64,000 nucleotides of DNA from Candidatus Thiodiazotropha endoloripes (lineage in GTDB: Bacteria; Pseudomonadota; Gammaproteobacteria; Chromatiales; Chromatiaceae): NCBI RefSeq assembly GCF_001708965.1, contig NZ_LVJW01000003.1, positions 1-64,000 of the forward strand. The letters run 5' to 3'. The notes under the pieces were generated by a model. It saw only the letters and a program-made list of their open reading frames with translations, ran no database searches and was not told the origin of the DNA. This document shows positions 42,971 to 51,935 of this stretch, in pieces; within the stretch, counting starts at the first letter, position 1; each line of letters opens with the position of its first letter. A program made the translations under genes and the position numbers.

Positions 42971-43946
42971 GCGCAGCTCAATCCTGCAACGTCGACGCGC
43001 TCTGTTTCAGGCGGCTTTCTTTTGTCTGTTTATCCTGGCGCCGCCCCTCGATCTGTTTCGTTTCGACCTGAACCTCAATCACTTTATTCTGTTTGGCAAC
43101 CACTGGACGCTTGGCCTGGATGCTCTGATCGAGGGAGACATCAGCTCTCTGCAGGGCAGTTTCAATATCATCTTGCGTGGTTTTCTGCCCCTGCTGTTGG
43201 TTATCGGCGGGTTGATCTGGGTCGCCTGGCGATTCGGACGATTCTATTGCGGTTGGCTCTGTCCCCACTTCTCGGTGGTGGAGATGATCAATCGACTGAT
43301 GTTTCATGCCAGTGGCAGGCAGAGCCTGTGGGAGCGTCAACCGCTGCCACGGCGCCAGGCGGATGGGACGATGGTGAAGTTCGACTGGCGCTACTGGCCG
43401 CTTACCCTGTTGTCCGCCGCCTTTTTTGCCCTGCTCTGGGCGGTGGTACTGCTCACCTATCTGTTGCCTCCGGAGGAGATCTACCACAACCTGCTGCATG
43501 CATCGTTAACCCCTAACCAGGCCCGTTTCATTGGTGTTGGCACACTGCTGCTGTTTATTGAATTCACTTTCGCCCGGCATCTCTTCTGCCGTTTTGGCTG
43601 TGCAGTGGGTCTGTTTCAAAGCCTCGCCTGGATGGCTAATGATCGGGGTCTGGTCGTTGGCTTCGATCGAGACCGGGCAAGGCATTGTTCAAGCTGCAAC
43701 AGTGCTTGTGACAATATCTGTCCAATGCGCCTGAAGCCACGCTCGATCAAGCGTCGCATGTTTACCTGTACCGAGTGTGCTCAATGCATTACTGCTTGTG
43801 AGCAGGTGCAGGGATCACTCGAACAGAGATCTCTCCTCAAATGGGTCAGTGATGCGGAGGCCGTTGCCGTGGCAACCGGCCGGCCTACAGCAGAGGAGGG
43901 CGGTAAGCCTGCAGATAGAACGATACCGTTCAATGGTGGCCACTGA
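42963..43946 (+). CDS. CcoG/NapH-like 4Fe-4S membrane protein
   Basis: Start at ATG 42963, overlapping the previous gene by eight bases. The 327-residue protein has three to four membrane helices, CGWLCPHF and CRFGCAVG loop motifs, and a cytoplasmic ferredoxin domain with CSSCNSACDNICPM and CTECAQCITACEQ. It resembles CcoG/RdxA, NapH and NosR-type polyferredoxins, which move electrons across the membrane or handle copper. Its stop overlaps the norD ATG by one base, so it belongs to the nor operon. Confidence 0.85.
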   Translation: MFRRSSILQRRRALFQAAFFCLFILAPPLDLFRFDLNLNHFILFGNHWTLGLDALIEGDISSLQGSFNIILRGFLPLLLVIGGLIWVAWRFGRFYCGWLCPHFSVVEMINRLMFHASGRQSLWERQPLPRRQADGTMVKFDWRYWPLTLLSAAFFALLWAVVLLTYLLPPEEIYHNLLHASLTPNQARFIGVGTLLLFIEFTFARHLFCRFGCAVGLFQSLAWMANDRGLVVGFDRDRARHCSSCNSACDNICPMRLKPRSIKRRMFTCTECAQCITACEQVQGSLEQRSLLKWVSDAEAVAVATGRPTAEEGGKPADRTIPFNGGH

Positions 43947-45778
43947 TGGAAGAGCGGGTTGGTGAACTCTGGCATCGACTGATCACACGTGCAGCGCAGA
44001 GCCGTTACCCGGAAGCGGCCGTCACGCTGCAGCAGGTTAATACCCGTGTCAGTATTTTGTTTCGAGCGTTGGGGGGTGATGGTGGTTTACAGGTTGAAGC
44101 CGCCCATGCAACGGAACACGCCGCACGACGCAGTTTATTGCATCGCATTGCCGGGGATAATAAGAAGGCCGAACTGGCCTGGCGTGATGAGCAGTATCTT
44201 CGGCTGCCCGCAGTGATCGACTGTTTTTCTACCACGCAACTGAATCGGGATCTCTACCGCTGGCTGGTGGTTCTTGCCGTGGGTAAACAGCTGGAGGATG
44301 AACCCTGGTTCAGTCGGAATCAGCGTCTGACCTGTGAGGTGCTGGAACACTACCCCAGCATCCGGCCGCTCTATCAGCGGCTGGTGTCGGCTCACCTGGC
44401 ACAGCGTCTGCAGCCCCCATCCCATCAGCCATTGGAATTGGCTCAGGAGTCCGCTATACGCCAGGCACTGCTTGAACCCGGCAGCATTGAACATCTGCCT
44501 CAGGCACACCGGCCACCGCATCCCGTGCCACTCTGGCTTCATCCCTGCCCACCCGTCAGCATGAGTCGCCAGCAAAACCGGGATTACCGTGAGAGCAGCA
44601 GCGGCGGCGGTAGTAAAGCACTGGAATCTGAGACTAAGCGACTGGCCGAGGAGAGTGATAAGAAAGAGACCAAGGGACGGGGCTTGGTCACCATTCGCAT
44701 GGAGAATATCTTTACCTGGGGCGGCTTTCTCAAACTGGATCGGGATGCGGAAGAGAATGAGGATTTGGAGAGCGCCGCCGATGCCGCTCAGGATATGGAT
44801 CTTATCACTATCAGTCGTGACGCAAGAGGCGCCGCTGGAAAGTTGCGTTTTGATCTCGATCTGCCGGCCGCAGCGGAGGACGATCTGGTACTGCATGAGG
44901 GTTTCCTGCTGCCGGAATGGGACTTCAAAAAGCGCCAGCTGATTCCCGACCTGTGTCGAGTGGTGCCGATGCTGGCGGCTGACGCCGGTAGTAGTACGCT
45001 GCCGTCTCATCTCTACCGGACAGCAAAAAAGCTGCGGGCTCAATTCCAGTATTTGGCGCCTTCACGGAAGTGGTACAAGGGCCAACAGGATGGCAGTGAG
45101 ATCGATCTGGACGCCTACTTGCGTTTTGCCACCGATCGTATCGCCGGTCACGCTTCCACCGATAACGGTCTCTATCGCCTGTTGAAAGCGGGATCCCGGG
45201 ATCTGGCCTGCCTGCTGCTGGCGGACCTCTCACTCTCCACAGATACCTGGGTGGACAACCATGCCCGGGTGATCGATGTGATCCGTGACAGCCTGTTCCT
45301 GTTTTCCGAAAGTCTATCCGCAACCGGAGATGCCTTTGCCATCTATGGCTTCTCTTCCCGTAAACGGGATCCTGTCCGTTTTCATCAGATCAAGCGGTTT
45401 GATGAGCATTACAACGGCGCTATACGTGGACGCATTCAGGCCATTAAACCCGGTTACTACACCCGTATGGGGGCGGCAATCCGTCACAGTACCTCGATTC
45501 TCAAAGAGCATCAGTCGGAGCGTCGCCTGTTGATGATACTCAGTGATGGTAAGCCGAATGATCTGGATAAGTACGAGGGTCGATACGGTATCGAGGATAC
45601 CCGTGAGGCTGTTCGTGAGGCTCGTGCGGAGGGTCTGGAGCCGTTCTGCGTCACCATCGACAGCAAGGCTAATGACTATCTGCCTCATCTGTTCGGTTCA
45701 ACCGGGTATGTGGTCATCCGCAAGCCGTCAGAGCTGCCTCGTGAACTGCCGCGACTCTATGCCAAACTGACAAGTTGA
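43946..45778 (+). CDS. norD: NorD, VWA-domain nitric oxide reductase activation protein
   Basis: The 610-residue cytoplasmic protein has a helical N-terminal half, an acidic central segment (about 230-290, ESSSGGGSKALESETKRLAEES) and a C-terminal von Willebrand A domain with the MIDAS motif (LLADLSLSTDTW near 420). It pairs with the AAA+ protein NorQ to activate NorCB by metal insertion. The ATG overlaps the end of the 4Fe-4S gene. Last gene of the cluster. Confidence 0.94.
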   Translation: MEERVGELWHRLITRAAQSRYPEAAVTLQQVNTRVSILFRALGGDGGLQVEAAHATEHAARRSLLHRIAGDNKKAELAWRDEQYLRLPAVIDCFSTTQLNRDLYRWLVVLAVGKQLEDEPWFSRNQRLTCEVLEHYPSIRPLYQRLVSAHLAQRLQPPSHQPLELAQESAIRQALLEPGSIEHLPQAHRPPHPVPLWLHPCPPVSMSRQQNRDYRESSSGGGSKALESETKRLAEESDKKETKGRGLVTIRMENIFTWGGFLKLDRDAEENEDLESAADAAQDMDLITISRDARGAAGKLRFDLDLPAAAEDDLVLHEGFLLPEWDFKKRQLIPDLCRVVPMLAADAGSSTLPSHLYRTAKKLRAQFQYLAPSRKWYKGQQDGSEIDLDAYLRFATDRIAGHASTDNGLYRLLKAGSRDLACLLLADLSLSTDTWVDNHARVIDVIRDSLFLFSESLSATGDAFAIYGFSSRKRDPVRFHQIKRFDEHYNGAIRGRIQAIKPGYYTRMGAAIRHSTSILKEHQSERRLLMILSDGKPNDLDKYEGRYGIEDTREAVREARAEGLEPFCVTIDSKANDYLPHLFGSTGYVVIRKPSELPRELPRLYAKLTS

Positions 45779-46178
45779 ATCATTCGGGAGAAGATGATCG
45801 ATCATGAAGCCGATGAACCCTGGCTTGACTGTGGCTGAATAAGGTCTACTGGTTGGTTTTAATGCGCTTAACAGACTTTTTCAGAGACTGTTTCTAGACC
45901 GGTCAAGTGTTTCGCCAAGGCTTGCGACTGATTGCCGCAAGTCCAATCTGTTTTGATATTCCACCTTATGTCGTTTGATGCGGGAAATAGTTGATTGAAT
46001 GATTGCGCACCGGTGTGGTGCATTATGCGCAAGTCTTTGAATCTCTCTGTCACAAATGTGTTGAATTTCAGGTGATCGGGGGGCTGTCTTGCGGTGTCTC
46101 GATTCAAAGAAATATTCATAAACCAGACCAGGAACAGTGCTACACTTGATTGACACAGAGAATATGAAGTGACTCATT
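45779..46178. other. Intergenic region after norD
   Basis: No coding sequence supported and no T-rich hairpin recognised. The promoter for the kinase gene must lie near the right end; TTGATTGACACAGAGAATAT (46146-46165) could contain a -10 region. Confidence 0.3.
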
Positions 46179-47135
46179 ATGCTCAAGTTTCAGGAGCCAC
46201 CAAAAGAATACAACGATGTCTTCCTGGAAGACACTGACAAACCGCTGCCCAAGGTTCTCAATCAAAACACCCGTTACATGTTTCTGAGCACCATCGCCAA
46301 GGGTGGCAAATCCTTGATCAAGACCTGCAAGGATATGCATCTGAACCGGGTGGTTGCGTATAAAACCCTCCGCTCCGAATTTGTCGATGATGAGATAGAG
46401 AATATCCGTCTGCTCCGCGAAGCACGGGTCTCCGCCATGCTTCAACACCCAAATACAGTGCCTATCTATGAGATCGGACGAGACAATCGGGGGCACTACT
46501 ATTTCACCATGAAGCTGGTGCATGGCTATACGCTGCGGGAAATCCTGAATTATCGTGAGCGTTATGATCTGACTCAGCTGGTCGAGGTTGTTGTGCGGAT
46601 TGCACATGCCTTGGGTTACGCCCATGTGCATGGGGTCGCTCATCGTGACATCAAACCCGAGAACATACTGGTCGGTCCATACAATGAAGTGCTGTTGATG
46701 GATTGGGGGCTGGCCAAGGTCTGGAGAAAGGATGGCACTACTCTGGAAGAGCCAGGGGAAAGCAAAACTGTGGCTGATGGCGATAAATCGATAACCGGCT
46801 ATGGCAAGTTGCAAGGTACCCTCTGTTATATGTCACCGGAGCAGATTCGGCGTGATCCGGATATCAGCTTCAGTACGGATATCTACAGTCTGGGATCAGT
46901 CCTCTATGAACTGTTGACAGGGCAGACCCCATTTGACAGTGACAAGACCTATGAGATCCTTGAAATGGTGGAAAACCGCCAACCGGAGAGACCTTCTGAA
47001 GTGAGTAAATATGCGCTACCGAAAGTTCTCGAAGATCTCTGTATGAGATGCCTGGCCAAGGATCCCGCTTCAAGACCGGAGTCCATGACAGAGGTGATAC
47101 GCACTCTGGAACATGAGTGGGCAAGTGTGAAGTGA
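46179..47135 (+). CDS. Serine/threonine protein kinase
   Basis: The 318-residue soluble Hanks-type kinase: catalytic Lys in VVAYKTLRSEF, HRDIKPENILV catalytic loop, DWGLAKV in place of DFG (common in bacterial kinases), and the YMSPEQIRRDPDISFSTDIYSLGSVLYELLTG activation and substrate region. It has no membrane or sensory domain, unlike many PknB-type enzymes. The N-terminus (about 1-40) is variable. Substrates are unknown; no cognate phosphatase is adjacent. Confidence 0.92.
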   Translation: MLKFQEPPKEYNDVFLEDTDKPLPKVLNQNTRYMFLSTIAKGGKSLIKTCKDMHLNRVVAYKTLRSEFVDDEIENIRLLREARVSAMLQHPNTVPIYEIGRDNRGHYYFTMKLVHGYTLREILNYRERYDLTQLVEVVVRIAHALGYAHVHGVAHRDIKPENILVGPYNEVLLMDWGLAKVWRKDGTTLEEPGESKTVADGDKSITGYGKLQGTLCYMSPEQIRRDPDISFSTDIYSLGSVLYELLTGQTPFDSDKTYEILEMVENRQPERPSEVSKYALPKVLEDLCMRCLAKDPASRPESMTEVIRTLEHEWASVK

Positions 47136-47182
47136 GGTGTCGGGAGCTTCTGTTACCCGGTCACTGAAGCACTAATAAAAAA

Positions 47183-47207
47183 ACCGGAGCGGCATAGCCG
47201 CTCCGGT
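47183..47207. terminator. Bidirectional terminator between kinase and glnA
   Basis: Perfect 11-bp stem ACCGGAGCGGC / GCCGCTCCGGT with loop ATA. An A-run on the left gives a T-run on the minus strand for glnA; the right side is less T-rich, so it mainly terminates glnA. Confidence 0.88.
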
Positions 47208-47234
47208 TGTTGATCGCACTCAACCAGAGTCGGA

Positions 47235-48245
47235 TCAGCCAAGAGCCTCTTTGGTGATCTTGACGATGATTGCGGCAACCTTATAGGGATCCGCATTGGA
47301 TGCCGGACGACGATCTTCCAGACGACCTTTCCAGCCATCCTCGACCGTACCAACCGGGATACGAATCGACGCACCACGGTCGGAAACACCGTAGCTGAAC
47401 TGGTCGATGGACTGGGTCTCATGCTGACCTGTCAGGCGCTGTTCATTGTGCGCGCCGTAGACCGCGATACAGGGGCCGACATTCTTGCCGAACTCATCAC
47501 AGATCTTGGTAAAGATCTCTTCATTACCGGCTTCTCGCATCGGGCCATTCGAGAAGTTGGCGTGCATGCCGGAACCATTCCAGTCAGTTTCGCCAAGTGG
47601 TTTGGGGTGCCAGTCGACTGCCAGGTCATATTTCTCGGCAGTGCGCTCCAGCATATAACGAGCCAGCCAGATTTCATCACCGGCGGTTTTCGCGCTCTTG
47701 GCAAAGATCTGGAATTCCCACTGGCCTGCAGCCACTTCAGCGTTGATACCCTCAACGTTCAGGCCGGCTTCCAGACACAGATCCAGATGCTCTTCGATCA
47801 GGTCGCGGTTATAGGCGTTGCGTGCACCGACCGAGCAGTAGTAAGGGCCCTGAGGAGGTGGGTAACCGCCAGCCGGGAAGCCTGGTGGGAGATTGGTAAC
47901 AGGATCCCAGAGGAAATACTCCTGTTCGAAACCGAACCAGAAATCTTCATCGTCATCTTCAATGGTGGCCCGACCATTGGAGGGGTGCGGTGTGCCATCG
48001 GCGTTGAGGACTTCGGTCATCACCAGGTAAGAATTTTTACGCGCCGGATCAGGAATTACCGCGACTGGCTTCAGCAGGCAGTCAGATGCGCTACCCTCAG
48101 CCTGTTCGGTCGAGCTACCGTCAAACGACCACATCGGGCAGTCTTCGAGTTTACCGCTGAAATCGGAGCGGACCATGGTTTTACTTCGCAGGCTCTGGGT
48201 CGGCTTGTAGCCGTCGAGCCAAATATATTCCAGCTTACTTTTCAT
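47235..48245 (-). CDS. glnII: Type II glutamine synthetase
   Basis: The 336-residue enzyme makes glutamine from glutamate, ammonia and ATP. Its length and motifs (WSFDGSSTEQA near the N-terminus, EVAAGQWEFQIFAKSAKTAGDEIW, NGSGMHANFSNGPMREAG, IRIPVGT) mark the GSII (eukaryotic-type) family rather than the 470-residue GSI enzyme. GSII is known in rhizobia, actinobacteria and some proteobacteria. No adenylylation site is visible. A sigma-54-like promoter and NtrC-like sites lie upstream, indicating nitrogen control. Preceded by a leader of about 200 nt. Confidence 0.93.
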   Translation of the reverse strand: MKSKLEYIWLDGYKPTQSLRSKTMVRSDFSGKLEDCPMWSFDGSSTEQAEGSASDCLLKPVAVIPDPARKNSYLVMTEVLNADGTPHPSNGRATIEDDDEDFWFGFEQEYFLWDPVTNLPPGFPAGGYPPPQGPYYCSVGARNAYNRDLIEEHLDLCLEAGLNVEGINAEVAAGQWEFQIFAKSAKTAGDEIWLARYMLERTAEKYDLAVDWHPKPLGETDWNGSGMHANFSNGPMREAGNEEIFTKICDEFGKNVGPCIAVYGAHNEQRLTGQHETQSIDQFSYGVSDRGASIRIPVGTVEDGWKGRLEDRRPASNADPYKVAAIIVKITKEALG

Positions 48246-48461
48246 ACTTTATATATCTCCAAACGAAAGATCAGAATTACGTTTTGGCGTAATGCGATAG
48301 AAATCAATGACGGTAAGTCGTGCAAGATTCCCGGCGGACAACATGGTCATGATCAGGCCTCTCTGAATGCACCAATCGGATTAAGCGTGGAGTGCAGCTT
48401 GTTCCAAAAAGAGCAATGTGCCTGAATATGCCGTCGATCACAGCTAGCGCGATCTCTGAGC

Positions 48462-48477
48462 AGCATCATCCATGCCA
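48462..48477 (-). promoter_or_regulatory. Sigma-54-type promoter of glnII
   Basis: On the minus strand, TGGCATGGATGATGCT fits TGGCACR-N4-TTGCW with 10-base GG-GC spacing and one -12 mismatch (ATGC). It predicts a start near 48450, about 205 nt before the ATG. Confidence 0.65.
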
Positions 48478-48541
48478 CTTTCTGTTTTCATTTTATAAAC
48501 AGCTAGTTAGCAATATTTTGGTGTACCAAATAATTTGGGTG

Positions 48542-48590
48542 TGCACCATAATGAGGCGCATGCGCTTTTTACATGCACTATATTGGTGCG
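48542..48590. promoter_or_regulatory. NtrC-like enhancer sites upstream of glnII
   Basis: TGCACTATATTGGTGCG (48574-48590) closely matches the NtrC dyad TGCAC-N7-GTGCA. A second, imperfect dyad TGCACCATAATGAGGCGCA lies at 48542-48560. They centre about 100 and 130 bp upstream of the predicted start, 31 bp apart, much like the enteric glnA enhancer. Confidence 0.65.
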
Positions 48591-48600
48591 CTGGTGTGTG

Positions 48601-49545
48601 TCACGAGATTTTATTGAGCAAAAGCTTGGGAAGGGACAAAAAGCGGGAAATCAGATAGAAGTAACAGTAGGGGGTATTGTGCAGAATGATACCGAGACTG
48701 CTGTTGCGGAAGATTTTTCTCGATACTGCAAAGCTGATCAACAGCAGTAAGAGGCCAAAGAAGAGGGCTGTCAGATAGGCTTTGCTCAGCAGGGCGCCGA
48801 TAAAAAACAGATGGATCAGTACGAAGACGACAGCGGCGATGGCGACTTTCGACTCCAGAAATCGATGCAAGCCCTGAAAATCACCAATACCATGCCATAT
48901 CTCCCGTTTACAGAATTGCAGCAGGGTTTTTGGGAAGCCATCGTGTATGGATTGCAGCTCCCTGTCTATGTTGATTTGAGCGCCTCGGTTGCGTCCTCTG
49001 ACGCAAAACTCAAAGTCTTCACCGGTACTCAACGCTTCATCGAATCCACCGATCTTGTCGAAGCTTGTCTTGCTTAAAATCAGGTTGCCGCCATTGATGT
49101 AGGTCACCTCTTTCTCCGAAAGTGGCTCGAACCAATATTTATCCAGATTGCTTGGGTTTTCCGGGATCATGTAACGTGATCCTGTGATCATGTAGTGGTC
49201 GCGGATCTCCGGATAACGTTGCTTCATTGTTACTGCCCAGCTCCGGGTCAGACGAACATCCGCATCGATGAATGCGATTACATCGGCGGCAGCAGTAGCA
49301 GCGCCAATGTTTCGTGCCTTGGAGATGGAGTCTTTAGGAATTTTGACCAGGTGTGTGCCTGCTTGTTGTGCCAGCTCTGCTGTGTCATCGGTTGAACCGT
49401 TATCCACCACAATAATCTCGAGATCCAGGTCATACAGATTATGACGAATGGATTCGATCAGGTTGCCGAGATGCGCCGTTTCATTGTACGCAGGGATCAC
49501 GACGGAAAGATCTGGTTGCCTCCTGGGCGCGTTGTCACTTGGCAT
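48601..49545 (-). CDS. Family 2 glycosyltransferase, membrane-anchored
   Basis: The 314-residue GT-A fold enzyme: LSVVIPAYNETAHLGNLIESI start, VVDNGSTDDTAELA nucleotide-sugar loop, and the metal-binding DADV in IAFIDADVRLTRSW, then GGFDEALSTGEDFEFCVRG. Two C-terminal hydrophobic segments (about 235-285) anchor it in the membrane. It transfers a sugar to a lipid or polysaccharide acceptor; donor and acceptor unknown. No polysaccharide cluster surrounds it in this window. Confidence 0.88.
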   Translation of the reverse strand: MPSDNAPRRQPDLSVVIPAYNETAHLGNLIESIRHNLYDLDLEIIVVDNGSTDDTAELAQQAGTHLVKIPKDSISKARNIGAATAAADVIAFIDADVRLTRSWAVTMKQRYPEIRDHYMITGSRYMIPENPSNLDKYWFEPLSEKEVTYINGGNLILSKTSFDKIGGFDEALSTGEDFEFCVRGRNRGAQINIDRELQSIHDGFPKTLLQFCKREIWHGIGDFQGLHRFLESKVAIAAVVFVLIHLFFIGALLSKAYLTALFFGLLLLLISFAVSRKIFRNSSLGIILHNTPYCYFYLISRFLSLPKLLLNKIS

Positions 49546-50867
49546 ATCGATAGGCTGTCAGTGAATAGTGCACTGGGTACAGTGTTGAGATGAGCGCTAG
49601 TTTAACGTAATTACCGAATCTAATCATCTTTATGGAAAGGCTTATAAATAGTTGGTTTACACATGAAATATCGTACTCAAGTGGGATGAATTGGCTGTTT
49701 TATTAGCGACCGGAATATGAAGCTTAAAGATGAAACGGAGTTAAGTTCTGAGGCCAGTGACAGTGTCTCTTCAGGTGACTGTGTGGCCTTATATTTACCA
49801 AATAGTTATAGCATTGGAGAGAGTATCAGGATCCCGGCTTAATGTATTTATAGTGTATGGCTGTTATGAAATCTAGTGGAGGGATTTATTCATCCAGTCC
49901 TGGAATCTGCAGCGTCATTGCGCTTTGTTTTGCTTTGTTTTGGTAGGGTAATCAAGCTTACTTATGATTTTCACAGAAGTGGTGTAGTAGGCCTTGGTCG
50001 GAGTCATTGGGTCATTGAGAATGGTTGTTACAGTATTTAAACGGTGTTGCCAGTCATGCTGTGGTCGTTACAGGTCGAAATTTTTGTTTGCCTGGATCCA
50101 TCCTCGTCTATCAGATAGTCCTATCTGAATCTCCTTTGCGAGTGGTCAAGGAGAGGTTTGCCTGAGCGGTTTGCAATTGAATTGACGCTATCTTTTGCTG
50201 CAGATTGTTACCCTGAAGATCAGCTCTTATGATTTGTTAATTTTCGTTAATTGTTACAGCCTGAAGTGGTGGATTTGTCTTGAACTGTCGACTGGCACTC
50301 ATCTGCGGAGAATTAATAATAGTCTGTTCTTACATTGGTTTGTTTGTGGAATGATTGTCAGGATAGGAATTTAAATACTAAAAGATGATTGAATCTCCTC
50401 AACTACTGACACTTTTATTGAGGTTGTTTTACAACAGAAACTAGAATGAGAGAGGTTAAAAATCATACGGGTAAAGGTGCTGGCGACCGTTTTGTCTTCC
50501 GCGAAAGTCACTGACTGATGTGGATCGACTACTAAAAAAACCTAAACCACAGTGCTGACACCATCTGGTTAAGTTTGATTCTTTTAATCAGAAATCGCCA
50601 ACTGAACAGGCGGTCATTTGTTATATATGGTCTTTGCTACACGTAAGATAGGTCGATCGCAGGATCTGCATAGAGTGATGCGTGTGATGAGCTGTTGGGT
50701 GGGGCAGTGTTTCTGGAATTGTGTCGCAATTTGCGTGATCTGGTTAGATTGGGTTATAGCGTGCTAACCGATTCATAGAGCCCTGCAGCAAGAATCAATT
50801 ACTGATAGACAATCAGATTTGCAGCATAAATAATGGCAGAAACAGTAGAGTTGGTATTGGGGTGGTA
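49546..50867. other. 1.3-kb gene-free, AT-richer region
   Basis: No ORF with coding character on either strand. Visible items are a short TTTGTTTTGC direct repeat near 49925-49942 and an 8-bp inverted repeat TCAGATAG / CTATCTGA at 50111-50128. It may hold decayed genes or an unrecognised ncRNA. No tRNA cloverleaf, CRISPR or IS ends were recognised. Confidence 0.4.
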
Positions 50868-51902
50868 ATGGGCTCTCGCGTCAAGCATGTAGACATAGCG
50901 AAAGGGGTATCAATTGCCTTGGTAGCGATGTTTCATACCAAGCTGAGGATATTTGTTCCCGATATTGTGGATCCCCTCTCTCTTTTCAGGTTGCCCCTGT
51001 TTTTCTTTTTGTCGGGTATCTTCTTTTCATGGGCAGCAGCCCCTGGAGCGTTTATAAGCCACAAATTTGAGGCGCTTTTAAAGCCTTATCTGGTCGTTCT
51101 GCTGTCCCTGTTTCTGCTGAGTTTTTTATCTGGCGAGGAAGGGTTGGCAGAGCGGCTTGTGGGGATTTTTTATGGGGTTGGTGACACGATCGAATGGATA
51201 CCGATGTGGTTTCTGCCTCACCTCTTTGCGGTATTCCTGTTTGCCTATGGGTTATTCCGTTGGTTTAAGTTCTCGGATTGGTCGATTGGTACGAAAGTAC
51301 TCTTTTTGTTACTTCTGTTAGGCGTTGGTTCGGAGTTTATCGGTACCTTTTGGTACAGAGAGGTCAGTTTTCTAGGTAATGGGTACCAGTTACCAGGCCT
51401 TCCTTTCTCAATTGATATTTTGTTGATCACATCAGTCTTCTTTCTGTTCGGTTATATGATGAGAGATCAAGTGGTTAACTTTAAGCCGAATATCTGGTTA
51501 TTTCTGCTTGCTGTTGTTGTATTTCTCATTATCGAGACGCTTACGGATGCCCGGATTACGCTTAATAAAAGACAGTATGATTTTTCTCTGTACGCTACCA
51601 TCGGGGCGATCTGCGGTGGCTATGTTGTTATTACCTTTTCCTGGTTGATTTCGAAGAGTGAGTGGCTCAGTATCATTCCCCTGAGGTTGGGTGAGGCGAG
51701 CCTTTTTATTCTTATTTTCCACAACATCATCAATACACTTTTCTATACCTATTTTTCCGAAGGTATCAGTGATGTTCAGATATTGACTGCGATTGCGTTT
51801 CTCTGTTTTGGCTTAAGCATTTCAATTCCATTGCTTATCAGATGGTTTGTAGTGAAAAGTGATCTTTTGGCGCTTCTGTTTCTGCCTGCAAAAGTCAGAT
51901 AA
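50868..51902 (+). CDS. Acyltransferase 3 family membrane protein
   Basis: ATG 50868 is preceded by a GGGGTGG ribosome-like site; a GTG two codons earlier is possible. About 344 residues with ten membrane helices and the family start VKHVDIAKGVSIALVAMFHTKL (catalytic-type His in helix 1 region) and RLPLFFFLSGIFFSW. Such enzymes O-acetylate or acylate cell-surface polysaccharides or export short-chain acyl groups. Codon use is AT-richer than neighbours (F, L and I-rich), and it follows a long gene-free stretch, so acquisition is possible. Target unknown. Confidence 0.85.
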   Translation: MGSRVKHVDIAKGVSIALVAMFHTKLRIFVPDIVDPLSLFRLPLFFFLSGIFFSWAAAPGAFISHKFEALLKPYLVVLLSLFLLSFLSGEEGLAERLVGIFYGVGDTIEWIPMWFLPHLFAVFLFAYGLFRWFKFSDWSIGTKVLFLLLLLGVGSEFIGTFWYREVSFLGNGYQLPGLPFSIDILLITSVFFLFGYMMRDQVVNFKPNIWLFLLAVVVFLIIETLTDARITLNKRQYDFSLYATIGAICGGYVVITFSWLISKSEWLSIIPLRLGEASLFILIFHNIINTLFYTYFSEGISDVQILTAIAFLCFGLSISIPLLIRWFVVKSDLLALLFLPAKVR

Positions 51903-51935
51903 AGAGGTGCTCTTTTTTCAAACGTGCCAGGCAGG

